Origin: Leptospira kemamanensis
Lineage (GTDB): Bacteria > Spirochaetota > Leptospiria > Leptospirales > Leptospiraceae
Reading direction: 5' to 3'
Length of the DNA: 63,377 nucleotides
Assembly: GCF_004769665.1 (NCBI RefSeq)
Contig: NZ_RQGG01000046.1
Coordinates: 1 to 63,377, forward strand
The position numbers and the translations under genes were made by a program. The notes under the pieces are model-generated. The model did no database searches. It was not told the DNA's origin and saw only the letters and a list, made by a program, of their open reading frames with translations. Positions 42,335 through 51,825 of the stretch are shown here, piece by piece. Position 1 is the first letter of the stretch. Each line of letters starts with the position of its first letter.

Positions 42335-44086
42335 TTACGAAAACAATTGTTTGATCTCAGCCAAATTGGCTTCTGCTTCTCTCTCGCCTTTATCAATGAT
42401 CTCTTGGTAACGAGCAAAATCAAATAATTGAAACTCTTCCAAATGAAAATGCACAAATAAATCCATCTTCGGGCGTTTGAGACGAGTGATCTCTCTACCT
42501 TCCAGGGTGATGGTGCGTGTCATGATTTGCAAAATCGGTGGGTATTTGAGAGTGTCCCAAATATAACGGAAAAAACCTTTTTCTGTGGTATTACGGTCTT
42601 CAAATAGTTTCACTGGCACAATTTCTTGTAAGGGGGAGACGTTGATTCCCATCACCACATCCGCACCTTTGGAACGAATGAGATTCTCAGGAACATTATT
42701 GATCATTCCCCCATCGACTAACAGCTTTTCGCCGAGCCTATAAGGAGGAAATGCACCTGGTAAACTCATCGCACTTGTGAGTGCTTCTGTGATGGGTCCT
42801 TGGTCAAAGATATGTTCCTTTCCTGTTTGTAAATCAACAGCAGAAGTTGCAAATGGAAGTGGAAGTTCTTCAATCCTTTGGTCTCCAAATCCTTTTTTTA
42901 ACATCCGTTTCATCCGTTTGCCCTTAAAAAAAGCAACCACGGGAAGTGTAGGATCAAATGCACTTTCCAAACCACCAAAGAAGTTTTTTACCATCTCTTC
43001 AATTTCCTCGGGACTATTTTTTCTCGCATACAAAGCCGCGATCACAGCTCCCATAGAAGCACCCGATACAAAATCAAAATGGATTCCTTCCCGGTGTAAT
43101 ACTTTAAGAAGTCCCACATGAGCAAGAGCCCTTGCTCCACCACCACCTAACGAAAGACCTCTGGTCTTTGATACTAAATAACGGGCGAGAGTATCTTTTT
43201 GATAGAATGTTTTGAGACTTTGGTCTTGGGGAAGGTAACTTTTCCTTACCCCACTCTCCATCATTCGGATCGCACGACCTTCAAAATTTCGAATTCTGCT
43301 TTTCCAAAACTGTATGATTTCTTCTTTCTCTTTGTAAAACTTTTCGGGATCATCTTCCCAAAATACTAAAAAGTCTGATTGAACCACTAAGTAGTGTAAG
43401 TCGACTCTGGAAGTAGATTCATCAAAATAGATATGGAGTAATGGAGTTTTATTTCGAATATTAGTAAGATATTCAGAAATTTGTGTGGGGTCCATTCCTT
43501 TAAAAGTGGAAATGGGAATGGCCGAAGAAAGTTTTTTTGTCACTTCTCCATATTCATCTAAAAACGATTTTACCTTTTCACCGAAATGGTATTCTGGCTC
43601 CAAAGGAACATGAACGCATAACCTTCGTAAACCGGTAACTTTCTCTTTGTGATTGGCGCGGTCTAAATTTTCCCGCATTCTTGTTCCCATCATTTGGATG
43701 ATGTTTTGGGCAAAGATTTTTTCTTGGGATGCCAATTGTAAAAACAACTTTCCATTTAACACATACACAAGTGAGTCAATGACGGCAATGGCAGAAGTGG
43801 AATGATTGGAACTTGAGATGAGTGAGTTTTCGGCAAGGACTTGCCCTGATCCCACATAAACATGGGACTGACCACCTACATTTTCTAAAAGGATTTCTCC
43901 ATAACGTACAATGTAGATGGACTCAGAAGACTCACCCTTGTAATAAAGTGCCTCGTGACTACGGATGAGTTTCTCTTGGACATTGTTGGCAAGCCTTGTT
44001 AAAACAGATGGGGGAAGTTTTTTGAAAAGCTCCACAGACTTTAAAAATTTCTGTATTGCTTGACGTTCTAATTCTGTTCGTTTCAT
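42335..44086 (-). CDS. Patatin-like phospholipase with N-terminal cyclic-nucleotide-binding domain
   Basis: A 583-residue protein in the NTE/RssA style. A cNMP-binding domain covers about 15-135 (LFKKLPPSVLTRLANNVQEKLI, EALYYKGESSESIYIVRYGEILL). A middle region of 170 residues follows. The patatin domain begins at about residue 313 with SLGGGGARALAHVGLLKVL (oxyanion loop). The nucleophile is in SGASMGAVIAA near residue 342, and the catalytic Asp in LLVDGGMINNVP near 458. It should hydrolyse phospholipid or lysophospholipid under cNMP control. The FGE/PRT cassette of true cAMP sites is not obvious, so nucleotide binding is unsure. Confidence 0.93.
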   Translation of the reverse strand: MKRTELERQAIQKFLKSVELFKKLPPSVLTRLANNVQEKLIRSHEALYYKGESSESIYIVRYGEILLENVGGQSHVYVGSGQVLAENSLISSSNHSTSAIAVIDSLVYVLNGKLFLQLASQEKIFAQNIIQMMGTRMRENLDRANHKEKVTGLRRLCVHVPLEPEYHFGEKVKSFLDEYGEVTKKLSSAIPISTFKGMDPTQISEYLTNIRNKTPLLHIYFDESTSRVDLHYLVVQSDFLVFWEDDPEKFYKEKEEIIQFWKSRIRNFEGRAIRMMESGVRKSYLPQDQSLKTFYQKDTLARYLVSKTRGLSLGGGGARALAHVGLLKVLHREGIHFDFVSGASMGAVIAALYARKNSPEEIEEMVKNFFGGLESAFDPTLPVVAFFKGKRMKRMLKKGFGDQRIEELPLPFATSAVDLQTGKEHIFDQGPITEALTSAMSLPGAFPPYRLGEKLLVDGGMINNVPENLIRSKGADVVMGINVSPLQEIVPVKLFEDRNTTEKGFFRYIWDTLKYPPILQIMTRTITLEGREITRLKRPKMDLFVHFHLEEFQLFDFARYQEIIDKGEREAEANLAEIKQLFS

Positions 44087-44101
44087 TCTTCCCTCACCTT
44101 A

Positions 44102-45457
44102 TTAAATTCGTATACTTACCCACTCCTTTCTACGAAATTTTCCGACAAAAAGCACTGCCATCGATAAAATCCAAATAAAAAACGCGGACCAGATCCCAAT
44201 GGTTCCCCATTTTAGTACTATCCCGAACAAATACGCCAGTGGTAACATGATGAGAAAAGAAACAACAAGATATACATACATCACATAATACATCATACCC
44301 GCACTACGAAGAGCCGATCCCACCACCATATGGTAGGCATCACCCACTTGGATGAGAGCCACAATGCAAAGAGCGGGGTATGCTTCCTTCATCACACTAG
44401 GAACATCAGTAAACAAACTGATAAGCCATGGCCCTCCAAGAATAAAAAAGAGACCCATACTTCCCATCACAATCGCAGAGAAAGTTGCAGAACGCATGGT
44501 TCCTTCGTAAGCTAATCGGATTTTGCCTTGGCCCATGGCTTGACCAAGAATCGTTGTGGCTGCAATTCCAAATGAAAATCCAGGCATAAATGACAAACTA
44601 AGACATGTTAGCACAACACTCGCTGATGCAAGAGTTGTAGTACTAATCATACCTGCGATTTTATAAAAACCAGAAAATGCAAAGTTAACGAGGGTTCCTT
44701 CCACTGCAGGAGCAAAACCTACCATACAGAGTTCTTTGATGATTTCCCAACTAGGGGAAAAAATTTCATAACGAAAGAACTTTATTACATCCTTTCGAAG
44801 GAAATAAAATAATACAACGAGGAGTGCTGGCACAGAACTCAAACTCGAAGCAATGGCTGCCCCTTTCACACCCATCGCAGGAAATCCCCAATTTCCAAAA
44901 ATCAGTAACCAGTTGAAAAAGATATTCGTTGCAGCCGCTAACATCGACGAAATCATACCCACTTGGACAATCCCAATTCCGTCGAAGAATCCGCGTAAGG
45001 CGAACCCAACAAAAAACAAAACTGTTCCCACAAATCGATAGGATAAATAAACACCCGCTACTTCAATCACCTCTGGATCATCACCGATCCAAGCCATCAA
45101 ATTAGGTGCGTAGATGTATCCGAAATAGGATAATAAGGAACCTAGTACGAAGGATAAATATATCGAATTGACGAGGGTGATACCTACCCCTCTTTCATTT
45201 TTTTCACCAAATCGTCGTGCTACGATGATTTGGACAGCCATAGAACCACCCATAAGGAATGCAAAGATGGAGAAATATACCATCCCTCCAAATCCCACTG
45301 CGGCAAGTGGCACTTCCCCTAACTTGCCAACCATAGCAGTATCCGCTACCATAATGGCAGTATAACTGATCATTCCAAAAAAAACTGGGATTGCTAAACC
45401 AAGAATTTTCTGATTCAGTCGAGTTGGCTTCAAGATGCGTCTAATTTTGTGAAGCAT
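44102..45457 (-). CDS. MATE family multidrug efflux transporter
   Basis: A 451-residue, 12-helix antiporter. Seen: LGLAIPVFFGMISYTAIMVADTAMVGKLGEVPLAAVGFGG near the N-terminus (read in parts), FALRGFFDGIGIVQVGMISSMLAAATNIFFNWLLIFGNWGFPAMGVKGAAIAS in the first half, and the mirrored motif AATTILGQAMGQGKIRLA in the second. This is the NorM/DinF-type pattern. Start chosen at ATG 45457; the longer ORF upstream would overlap the divergent gene at 45475. Probably exports cationic or toxic compounds with Na+ or H+. Confidence 0.93.
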   Translation of the reverse strand: MLHKIRRILKPTRLNQKILGLAIPVFFGMISYTAIMVADTAMVGKLGEVPLAAVGFGGMVYFSIFAFLMGGSMAVQIIVARRFGEKNERGVGITLVNSIYLSFVLGSLLSYFGYIYAPNLMAWIGDDPEVIEVAGVYLSYRFVGTVLFFVGFALRGFFDGIGIVQVGMISSMLAAATNIFFNWLLIFGNWGFPAMGVKGAAIASSLSSVPALLVVLFYFLRKDVIKFFRYEIFSPSWEIIKELCMVGFAPAVEGTLVNFAFSGFYKIAGMISTTTLASASVVLTCLSLSFMPGFSFGIAATTILGQAMGQGKIRLAYEGTMRSATFSAIVMGSMGLFFILGGPWLISLFTDVPSVMKEAYPALCIVALIQVGDAYHMVVGSALRSAGMMYYVMYVYLVVSFLIMLPLAYLFGIVLKWGTIGIWSAFFIWILSMAVLFVGKFRRKEWVSIRI

Positions 45458-45474
45458 AGTTTTGTCATTTTTAT

Positions 45475-46785
45475 ATGTATATCGATCTACACAACCACCT
45501 TTATGGATGTTTACCCCCTGAAACTTTGTTTCGAATTGGAAAAAAAAATCCGAATCCAAGATGGCATCTCTATTTAGATTCCTATGAGAAAGCTTACGGA
45601 ATCAAAATCCGTCCTTCTACTTTCTTTGAAGATTATTCTGATCTCAAAGAGTTTTCAAAGTTATATCATTTCAAAGAAAAAGCTCCCTTTTTGCATTTCC
45701 AATCCAAGTTCAACCTCATCATCGCCTTAGTAAAGTTTGATGAACTAGAAATTACAGAAGTATCCCATGATGTTGTGTTTGCCAATAGTTTAGAAGACAT
45801 AACCTATGCAGAATACCGATTGATGTTTGGAAAAGAAGAACCAAAAGAAAGTTTTTATTCCAAACTCATGGCATCTTTGGAAGGACTCAAAAAAGGAGAA
45901 GAGTCCGCCAAAAAAGCAGGAAAACGGATCCAAGGAAAATTGGTCATGTCCCTACACCGTGACCTAAATTTTGAACGCCATTATGATTGGATGAAAAACT
46001 GGATGGAAAAAGAATCCATGGTCCGCGAAGGCCTTGTGGGAATCGATTTTTGTCATATCGAAGAAGGGTTTCCTCCGAAAGACAAAAAATCATTTTTTGA
46101 GTCCGTTGGGAAAGATAACAAAGCAGAACCTAACACTGCATTGTCGATTCTTTACCATGTGGGAGAAAGTTTTCGTGATAAAACTCCTTTTTCTGCCGTT
46201 CGTTGGGTTTTGGAATCGGCCGAGAATGGCGCCCATCGCCTTGGACATGCACTTGCACTTGGTGTTGATTCCGATTATTTTTTGGGCGAAGAAAGAACGG
46301 AACTAGTTTCAGAAGCAAAGGACCAAATTGAACACGAATTGATGTATTACGATGAAATCACCACCTATGGTCCGTTTTATGCCATAGAAGAGTTGGAAAC
46401 AAAACGAAAAGACCTCAAAACAAAACTAGATTCGGAAACCCTAACCATTCCTTTTAATGAAACACAGTCCCAATACTTACATACCTTTCAAAACTATGCA
46501 ATGGCCAAAATAGCCAAAACCAATGTTGTCATTGAATGTTGTCCTTCTTCCAATTTGTACATAGGAATGTTGGAATCCTATATCGATCATCCCATCACCC
46601 GTTTTCTACAAAACGATTTGAAGCTTACCATTGGATCGGATGATCCGGGTCTTTTTGGCACCACGATGGCAGAAGAATACCAACATGCTCACACAGCAGG
46701 TGTTTCTGACAAAGACTTAGAATCCATACGTTCTGTCTCATTGGACTACCGATCGACCAAACTTTCGGGACGTGAATTGGATTGA
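45475..46785 (+). CDS. Adenosine deaminase-like metal-dependent hydrolase
   Basis: A 436-residue protein of the adenosine/AMP deaminase superfamily. The metal-binding HxH is at residues 6-8 (DLHNHLYGCLPP), so the start is fixed by the motif. Further ligands: HVGES near residue 229 (third His and catalytic Glu), HRLGHALALGVD near 260, and SDDPGLFGTTMAEEY near 385 with the Asp pair. An insertion of about 100 residues (120-220 and 290-340) makes it longer than ordinary Add (about 340). Substrate uncertain: adenosine, AMP or a modified base. It starts only 17 bp from the divergent MATE gene. Confidence 0.87.
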   Translation: MYIDLHNHLYGCLPPETLFRIGKKNPNPRWHLYLDSYEKAYGIKIRPSTFFEDYSDLKEFSKLYHFKEKAPFLHFQSKFNLIIALVKFDELEITEVSHDVVFANSLEDITYAEYRLMFGKEEPKESFYSKLMASLEGLKKGEESAKKAGKRIQGKLVMSLHRDLNFERHYDWMKNWMEKESMVREGLVGIDFCHIEEGFPPKDKKSFFESVGKDNKAEPNTALSILYHVGESFRDKTPFSAVRWVLESAENGAHRLGHALALGVDSDYFLGEERTELVSEAKDQIEHELMYYDEITTYGPFYAIEELETKRKDLKTKLDSETLTIPFNETQSQYLHTFQNYAMAKIAKTNVVIECCPSSNLYIGMLESYIDHPITRFLQNDLKLTIGSDDPGLFGTTMAEEYQHAHTAGVSDKDLESIRSVSLDYRSTKLSGRELD

Positions 46786-46815
46786 CCCTGGTGTGGATTC
46801 GGTAAACTGGAATGT

Positions 46816-47517
46816 ATGCGGGTATTTTCCCAAATTTTTGTGATGATGATCATCTTTTCTTTGGCGATGGGACCACTTGTGGGCCAAACCAAAGAAGGGT
46901 TTTATGACACAAATAATTATGATCTGAGAAATATTCCAAGTTCCGATCCTGAATCCAATGTTTTGCAGGATGTGACTCAACCTCCTAGGTTTGAAACCCC
47001 TGTCCTTGCGACTCCTAAAAATGTAAAAACTCAATACAGTGGCATCGACTCCATTCCGGGTGCTGGCGCTCTCACAAATTCTCGATCCGCTTCGCCTTCC
47101 ACAACCTCTGGGCAAAATGCAAACAATCCTTATAGTTTGACCAATTCACAAAATTCTTTGATTAACCCTCTCACTGGGGAAGTGAACGAACAAGCCTTAC
47201 AAAACCAACTCCAAAAGAGCAGAACCAAACAAGAACTCAAAAAAAAACAAAAAGAAGAATTTGATGAAGATGCGGTTTATGAAGAAACCATGTTTCGCAG
47301 AGGTTATATCATTTTCTTTTTAACATTACCGTTTGCATTGATCGCATCTTCAGGTGGTGTCGCTTTATTGCCTGTTGCCTTACAAAAATCAGCCGTTGCG
47401 AGTGGGATTCTGATCACAGGTTCTCTAGGCCTCTCTGGCGCCAATGTGTATGTAGATAGACAAAGACTCGAAGAATATCGCGAAAAGAAAAAGCAGTTAG
47501 CAGACGTTAAACCTTGA
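46816..47517 (+). CDS. Exported/membrane protein of unknown function
   Basis: A 233-residue protein with an N-terminal leader (IFVMMIIFSLAMGPLVGQ, 7-24), a 90-residue Asn/Ser/Thr-rich low-complexity stretch, and a charged helical segment (LQNQLQKSRTKQELKKKQKEEFDEDAVYEE). Two membrane helices follow near residues 161-185 (IIFFLTLPFALIASSGGVALLPV) and 190-207 (AVASGILITGSLGLSGANVYV). It precedes ktrB directly; the ktrB TTG start overlaps its TGA. No family recognised. Confidence 0.7.
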   Translation: MRVFSQIFVMMIIFSLAMGPLVGQTKEGFYDTNNYDLRNIPSSDPESNVLQDVTQPPRFETPVLATPKNVKTQYSGIDSIPGAGALTNSRSASPSTTSGQNANNPYSLTNSQNSLINPLTGEVNEQALQNQLQKSRTKQELKKKQKEEFDEDAVYEETMFRRGYIIFFLTLPFALIASSGGVALLPVALQKSAVASGILITGSLGLSGANVYVDRQRLEEYREKKKQLADVKP

Positions 47518-49331
47518 AACTCAAACGGATTTTCGTTTATTTACTTCACATTTTAGCTTCCACAGAAATCAAACGAATAGAAATCCGCAAATTTTATATG
47601 GAACACTTGCGACCAATCGGTCGAACGTTGTATATCCTGTTTGGCTTTTTATCGGTAGCGATTCTCATTTTAGATTTTGGATTTTATTATCCGGATGATT
47701 GGAAACCTTATGTTACGATTTCTATCCGAACATTAGTTGGTTTTTTTATCGCATATGAAACCTTACATTTGGTATTTACCAATAAAAAATGGAAAGAATA
47801 TCTTAGATTACATTTAATCGAACTCATCATCCTAGGTATGTTAGGATTAGAAATTATCTATGAAAAAAATATCATAGAAGTTTTAAAGTCGTATCATATC
47901 TCTGGGGAAGACACCACACTCATCTTTTTATCCGCGAACCAAATCTTGTTTTTGTTTTCGAATTTGGCACATTTTTTTCGTTTATCGAAAAAACGAGATT
48001 CCAAAAAACTCAATCCATCCTTTGTATTTGTTGGTTCCTTTGCCTTTATCATATCCCTTGGTGTTTGTTTTTTACATTTTCCGAAATCTAGTTTTGGATC
48101 CGTCAATACCATTGATATAGTTTTTACAACCATCAGTGCCACCTGTGTGACAGGATTGTCTACTATTGACATTAGCAGTCAGTTCACTTTAACAGGGCAA
48201 CTTGTGATTTTACTTCTCATCCAAGTCGGTGGACTCGGTCTTATGACCTTAACCAGTTTTTTTTCTATTTTCCTCACGGGAAAAGGATCCGTCAGTGATA
48301 CATTGATGATCAAAGACTTACTTTCTGAAGAGACGATGGGTCGTGCCAAAGAAATTTTAAAACAGATCACCTTACAAACATTAACAATTGAACTAGTTGG
48401 TGCCATCATCCTCTTTTATTCTTTTCCTTCGGACTTTCCCATTCCCTTTCCAGAACAAGTTTATTATTCGATCTTCCATTCCATTTCCGCTTTTTGTAAT
48501 GCGGGTTTTAGTTTGATGCCAAATGGTTTGGCAACAGAAGCCTTTCGTGACTCGGAAGGATTTTTATCTACCATCATGTGTTTGATTGTACTGGGAAGTT
48601 TAGGATTTCCAGTGATCTATCAAATCAGAACCAAATTGTTCCATCCATTCGATCATCGTTTTCGTTGGTCTTTGACATCAAAACTAGTGTTTCGTATGTC
48701 CGCTTTATTACTCGTCTTTGGATGGATTTCTAGTTTGGTGTTGGAATGGAATACGAGTTTAAAAGATTTTTCTTTGGTTGGAAAGGTATTTCATTCTTTA
48801 TTTTATTCAGTCACTACTCGATCTGGTGGACTTCATACTTTTGATTTGGGTCTTATGGGTCACCCCATGACATTTGTTACATTTTTTTTAATGTGGGTCG
48901 GAGGATCACCTGTCTCCACAGGTGGAGGGATCAAAACAACAACCTTTGCCATCTCACTATTGAATATTGTTAACCAAATCCGTGGGAAAGAAAGAATGGA
49001 GATTGACCACCGCACCATTGCCGATTCAACTATTTCCAGAGCAAGTGCCACTATTGTTTTATCTTTATTTGTAATCTTTATATCCATTTTTTGTTTATTG
49101 ATTACAGAAAACGCAAACTTCATTGATCTATGTTTTGAAGTTGTTTCTGCTTATAGCACCACTGGTTTATCAAGAGGACTCACTCCTCACCTCAGTGATT
49201 TTGGAAAAATTTTAATTTGTGTCGTTATGTTTGTGGGAAGAGTAGGAATTTTGACATTACTCATTGCCCTTTCTAAAAAAGTGAATCCGAGTGCTTATGA
49301 ATACCCGAAAGAATATGTGGTAGTAGGTTAA
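47514..49331 (+). CDS. ktrB: Potassium uptake protein KtrB/TrkH family
   Basis: A 605-residue channel-like K+ transporter. About 150 N-terminal residues form extra membrane helices (LYILFGFLSVAILILDFGFYY, TLVGFFIAYETLHLVF). Four selectivity-filter loops of the family follow: FTTISATCVTGLSTID near residue 210, IFHSISAFCNAGFSLMPNG near 325, YSVTTRSGGLHTFDLG near 440, and FEVVSAYSTTGLSRGL near 550. Filter Gly residues are all present. The start is TTG overlapping the previous stop. The longer-than-KtrB N-terminus is unusual for the family core (about 450 residues). Confidence 0.93.
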   Translation: MKLKRIFVYLLHILASTEIKRIEIRKFYMEHLRPIGRTLYILFGFLSVAILILDFGFYYPDDWKPYVTISIRTLVGFFIAYETLHLVFTNKKWKEYLRLHLIELIILGMLGLEIIYEKNIIEVLKSYHISGEDTTLIFLSANQILFLFSNLAHFFRLSKKRDSKKLNPSFVFVGSFAFIISLGVCFLHFPKSSFGSVNTIDIVFTTISATCVTGLSTIDISSQFTLTGQLVILLLIQVGGLGLMTLTSFFSIFLTGKGSVSDTLMIKDLLSEETMGRAKEILKQITLQTLTIELVGAIILFYSFPSDFPIPFPEQVYYSIFHSISAFCNAGFSLMPNGLATEAFRDSEGFLSTIMCLIVLGSLGFPVIYQIRTKLFHPFDHRFRWSLTSKLVFRMSALLLVFGWISSLVLEWNTSLKDFSLVGKVFHSLFYSVTTRSGGLHTFDLGLMGHPMTFVTFFLMWVGGSPVSTGGGIKTTTFAISLLNIVNQIRGKERMEIDHRTIADSTISRASATIVLSLFVIFISIFCLLITENANFIDLCFEVVSAYSTTGLSRGLTPHLSDFGKILICVVMFVGRVGILTLLIALSKKVNPSAYEYPKEYVVVG

Positions 49332-49336
49332 ATCTT

Positions 49337-50032
49337 ATGCAAAGAAAAAAAATAGCAGTGATTGGGATTGGAAGTTTTGGTAAACTGTTTGTTCGTTATC
49401 TTTTTGAGGATGGGCACGAAGTAATTGCCATTGACAAAGACATAACAGTGATTGATTCCATCAAAGATTACGTCACTGTTGCAGTGGCATTGGATGCAAC
49501 CGACGAACACGCATTACGTTCACAAGGCATCGGTGATGTTGACTATGCTGTCATTGCACTCGCCGATGATTTTGAAACATCTATCATTTGTGCTGACAGC
49601 CTAAAAAAATCGGGTGTCAAAAATATCTTTGCAAGATACCAAACTGAACTCCAAAAAAAAGTATTAGAGTTACTCGGCATCCAGGACTTATTCAATCCGG
49701 AAGAAAAAGCCGCTAAAAGTATGGCCGAAACTTTATCATTTGTTGGTATGCGTTCTAGTTTTTTATTATCGGATGAATATAGTGTCGTGGAAGTTTCTGT
49801 TCCCAAACGTTATATCAATTTAACGATAGCAGAAGCAGACCTTCGTCACAAGTACAACATCAATATCATTACCATCAAAAGGCCGTCGGTAAACAAAGAT
49901 GCGAAAAGAGCCTCCGATATTAAATCCGAAAAAATTTTAGGAATCCCACAAGGCAACACAGTGTTACGAGAAGATGATATCGTTGTTTTATTTGGATCCC
50001 AAGTGGATTTATCTAAATTCTTGGAAACATAG
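49337..50032 (+). CDS. ktrA: Potassium uptake regulatory protein KtrA (TrkA family)
   Basis: A 231-residue RCK protein that gates KtrB in response to ATP/ADP or NAD. The Rossmann motif is KIAVIGIGSFGKLFVRYLFEDGHEV (GxGxFG at residues 10-15), followed by DATDEHALRSQGIGDVDYAVIAL. The C-terminal RCK_C domain (about 150-230) ends VLREDDIVVLFGSQVDLSKFLE. It begins 5 bp after ktrB. Length equals that of B. subtilis KtrA. Confidence 0.94.
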   Translation: MQRKKIAVIGIGSFGKLFVRYLFEDGHEVIAIDKDITVIDSIKDYVTVAVALDATDEHALRSQGIGDVDYAVIALADDFETSIICADSLKKSGVKNIFARYQTELQKKVLELLGIQDLFNPEEKAAKSMAETLSFVGMRSSFLLSDEYSVVEVSVPKRYINLTIAEADLRHKYNINIITIKRPSVNKDAKRASDIKSEKILGIPQGNTVLREDDIVVLFGSQVDLSKFLET

Positions 50033-50101
50033 ACTGACTGATAGACTAGTTGATGGATCATTAACAAAATCAATAACCAAACCAACCAAAAAAGTAAGAC
50101 C

Positions 50102-50878
50102 ATGGGCCCAGAAAGAATCATATGTTTAACCGAAGAACCAACGGAGATGATTTATCTCCTAGGCGAAGAAAAACGGATCGTAGGCATCTCTGTTTATACA
50201 GAAAGGCCGACGAGAGCCAAAGAAGAAAAAACAAAAGTCTCAGCCTTTATCAGTGGCAATCTCAAAAAAATTCTATCCTTGGATCCAGACCTAGTCATTG
50301 GGTTTTCGGACATCCAAGGCCAACTTGCCAAAGACCTCATAGAACGAGGATTAAACGTTCTTATCTTCAACCAACGATCCATTTCGGAAATCATATCCAA
50401 TATGCAAATCATCGGAAACCTGGTGGGACAATCGGAAAAAGCCAAATCCATCACGGATGGCTGGCAGAAACAAATCCAAACCTGGGAAAAGGAAAACGAA
50501 TCCATTCCCAATAAACCCAAAGTGTTTTTCCAGGAATGGGATGAACCCCTCATCACAGGGATCCAATGGGTAAGCGAAGCCATCGAACTTGCAGGTGGGA
50601 TTGATTCGTTTTCCCATCTCAAAGATCGGAAAATGGCCAAGGAACGCATCATCCAAGCAAATGATGTCAAAGAGGCAAACCCCGACATCTACGTTGGTTC
50701 TTGGTGTGGAAAGGCAATGGATTGGGACTGGGTGCGAAATAAACCCGAATGGCAATCCACTGGTTTTATCCAAAACAATCGCATTTATGAGATGGACCCA
50801 AGCATTATATTACAACCAGGTCCTGCTTTGTTTTTGGAGGGGATTCCGAAACTCCGAGAACTCTTTTTTTCGCCTTGA
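50102..50878 (+). CDS. BtuF-like periplasmic-binding-fold protein without signal peptide
   Basis: A 258-residue helical-backbone metal/cobalamin-binding protein of the TroA/BtuF superfamily. RIICLTEEPTEMIYLLGEEKRIVGISVYTERP, then ILSLDPDLVIGFSDIQGQLAKDLIERGLNVLIFN, IIGNLVGQSEKAKSITDGW, and ILQPGPALFLEGIPKLRELF (each read in parts) are the family landmarks. No signal peptide or lipobox is visible at the chosen ATG, so it may be cytoplasmic or the true start may be missed. No ABC permease is adjacent; ktrA is 69 bp upstream and the TonB operon follows. Confidence 0.85.
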   Translation: MGPERIICLTEEPTEMIYLLGEEKRIVGISVYTERPTRAKEEKTKVSAFISGNLKKILSLDPDLVIGFSDIQGQLAKDLIERGLNVLIFNQRSISEIISNMQIIGNLVGQSEKAKSITDGWQKQIQTWEKENESIPNKPKVFFQEWDEPLITGIQWVSEAIELAGGIDSFSHLKDRKMAKERIIQANDVKEANPDIYVGSWCGKAMDWDWVRNKPEWQSTGFIQNNRIYEMDPSIILQPGPALFLEGIPKLRELFFSP

Positions 50879-50889
50879 ATTACCTTCTT

Positions 50890-50917
50890 TGTCATCCAGC
50901 TGTCATCTAAATGTAAC
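50890..50917 (+). promoter_or_regulatory. Pho-box-like direct repeat upstream of exbB-exbD-exbD-tonB
   Basis: Three hexamers spaced exactly 11 bp apart: TGTCAT (50890), TGTCAT (50901) and TGTAAC (50912). This is the architecture of PhoB binding sites (CTGTCAT-type 11 bp repeats, the last unit often TGTAAC). A -10-like TATTCT (50923-50928) lies 5 bp after the last repeat, 37 bp before the exbB ATG at 50965. Confidence 0.6.
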
Positions 50918-50964
50918 AGAGATATTCTAGATTTGAAACATATCAATGAGATATGGAGACATTC

Positions 50965-51804
50965 ATGAACGTTTCATGTAACCTGACAAAGAAAAACATT
51001 ACTTTGTCTGTTGTGATCGCACTCATCACAATTTTTACAATTGTTGGAAAAATCGAAGCGCAAGCGAATCCAACAGCACCTAGCACAGATACTACGCAAA
51101 TAACAGAAGCACCGACGGAAACTCCTGCTCCTGCAGCAGAAGCTCCACAGGAAGCCGCAACGCAAGAATCGGAAATCGGACTCGTTAAATTATTTGTGAC
51201 TGGTGGATGGTCAATGTGGCCACTCCTTCTTTCTTCCATCGTTGGATTCGGAGTCATCCTCGAGAGACTTTACTTTTTCTTCACAGCAAAACTGGTAAGA
51301 AAAGGTTACAACCAAGACTTACAAGATGCGATTGATGCTTCTGGTATGAATGGTGTAGATGAATTCTTAAAAGCAAACGAAGGACAACGAATCACTGATG
51401 TATTAAAAAATGGTATGGAAGTTTCTCAAAACGATCCAGAAATTTTTGCTGCTGGTATCGAAAGAGAAGCAGGGGAAGTGATGACACTACTCGAAAAAGG
51501 TCTGACAGTTCTTTCTGCAGTATCAACCATTGCACCACTTGTTGGATTCCTTGGAACCGTATCTGGTATGATCAACGCTTTTGATGCGATTGCAAACGCT
51601 GACCAAGTGAACGCAAAAGTAGTTGCTGGCGGTATCAAAGAAGCCCTAATTACAACTGCTGCTGGTCTTATCGTTGCGATTCCTGCGATGACATTTTACC
51701 AATACTTACAAGGTCGAGTTGCTTTCTTTACTTCTGAAGTAGAAGAAGCGGCAAACAAAATCTACAAAGAATACTTAAAACTCAAAGCCGGAAAAAAAGC
51801 GTAA
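50965..51804 (+). CDS. exbB: ExbB/TolQ-type energy-transducing channel protein
   Basis: A 279-residue member of the MotA/TolQ/ExbB family that, with ExbD, feeds proton motive force to TonB. An N-terminal membrane segment ([15 protein letters not shown]) and an Ala/Pro/Glu-rich linker ([17 protein letters not shown]) precede three core helices at about residues 72-95, 175-200 and 225-245. The signature is [23 protein letters not shown] and [26 protein letters not shown] at 50955-50959 supports the ATG at 50965 over an in-frame ATG at 50953. Heads the operon exbB-exbD-exbD-tonB. Confidence 0.93.
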   Translation: MNVSCNLTKKNITLSVVIALITIFTIVGKIEAQANPTAPSTDTTQITEAPTETPAPAAEAPQEAATQESEIGLVKLFVTGGWSMWPLLLSSIVGFGVILERLYFFFTAKLVRKGYNQDLQDAIDASGMNGVDEFLKANEGQRITDVLKNGMEVSQNDPEIFAAGIEREAGEVMTLLEKGLTVLSAVSTIAPLVGFLGTVSGMINAFDAIANADQVNAKVVAGGIKEALITTAAGLIVAIPAMTFYQYLQGRVAFFTSEVEEAANKIYKEYLKLKAGKKA

Positions 51805-51825
51805 CGCTCGGTAAGTAAACTAACC

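Noticed and set aside
45458..45559. Longer N-terminus for the MATE transporter
   Set aside because: The extra 34 residues are hydrophilic, unlike MATE family starts, and would overlap the divergent gene at 45475 whose start is fixed by a catalytic motif.
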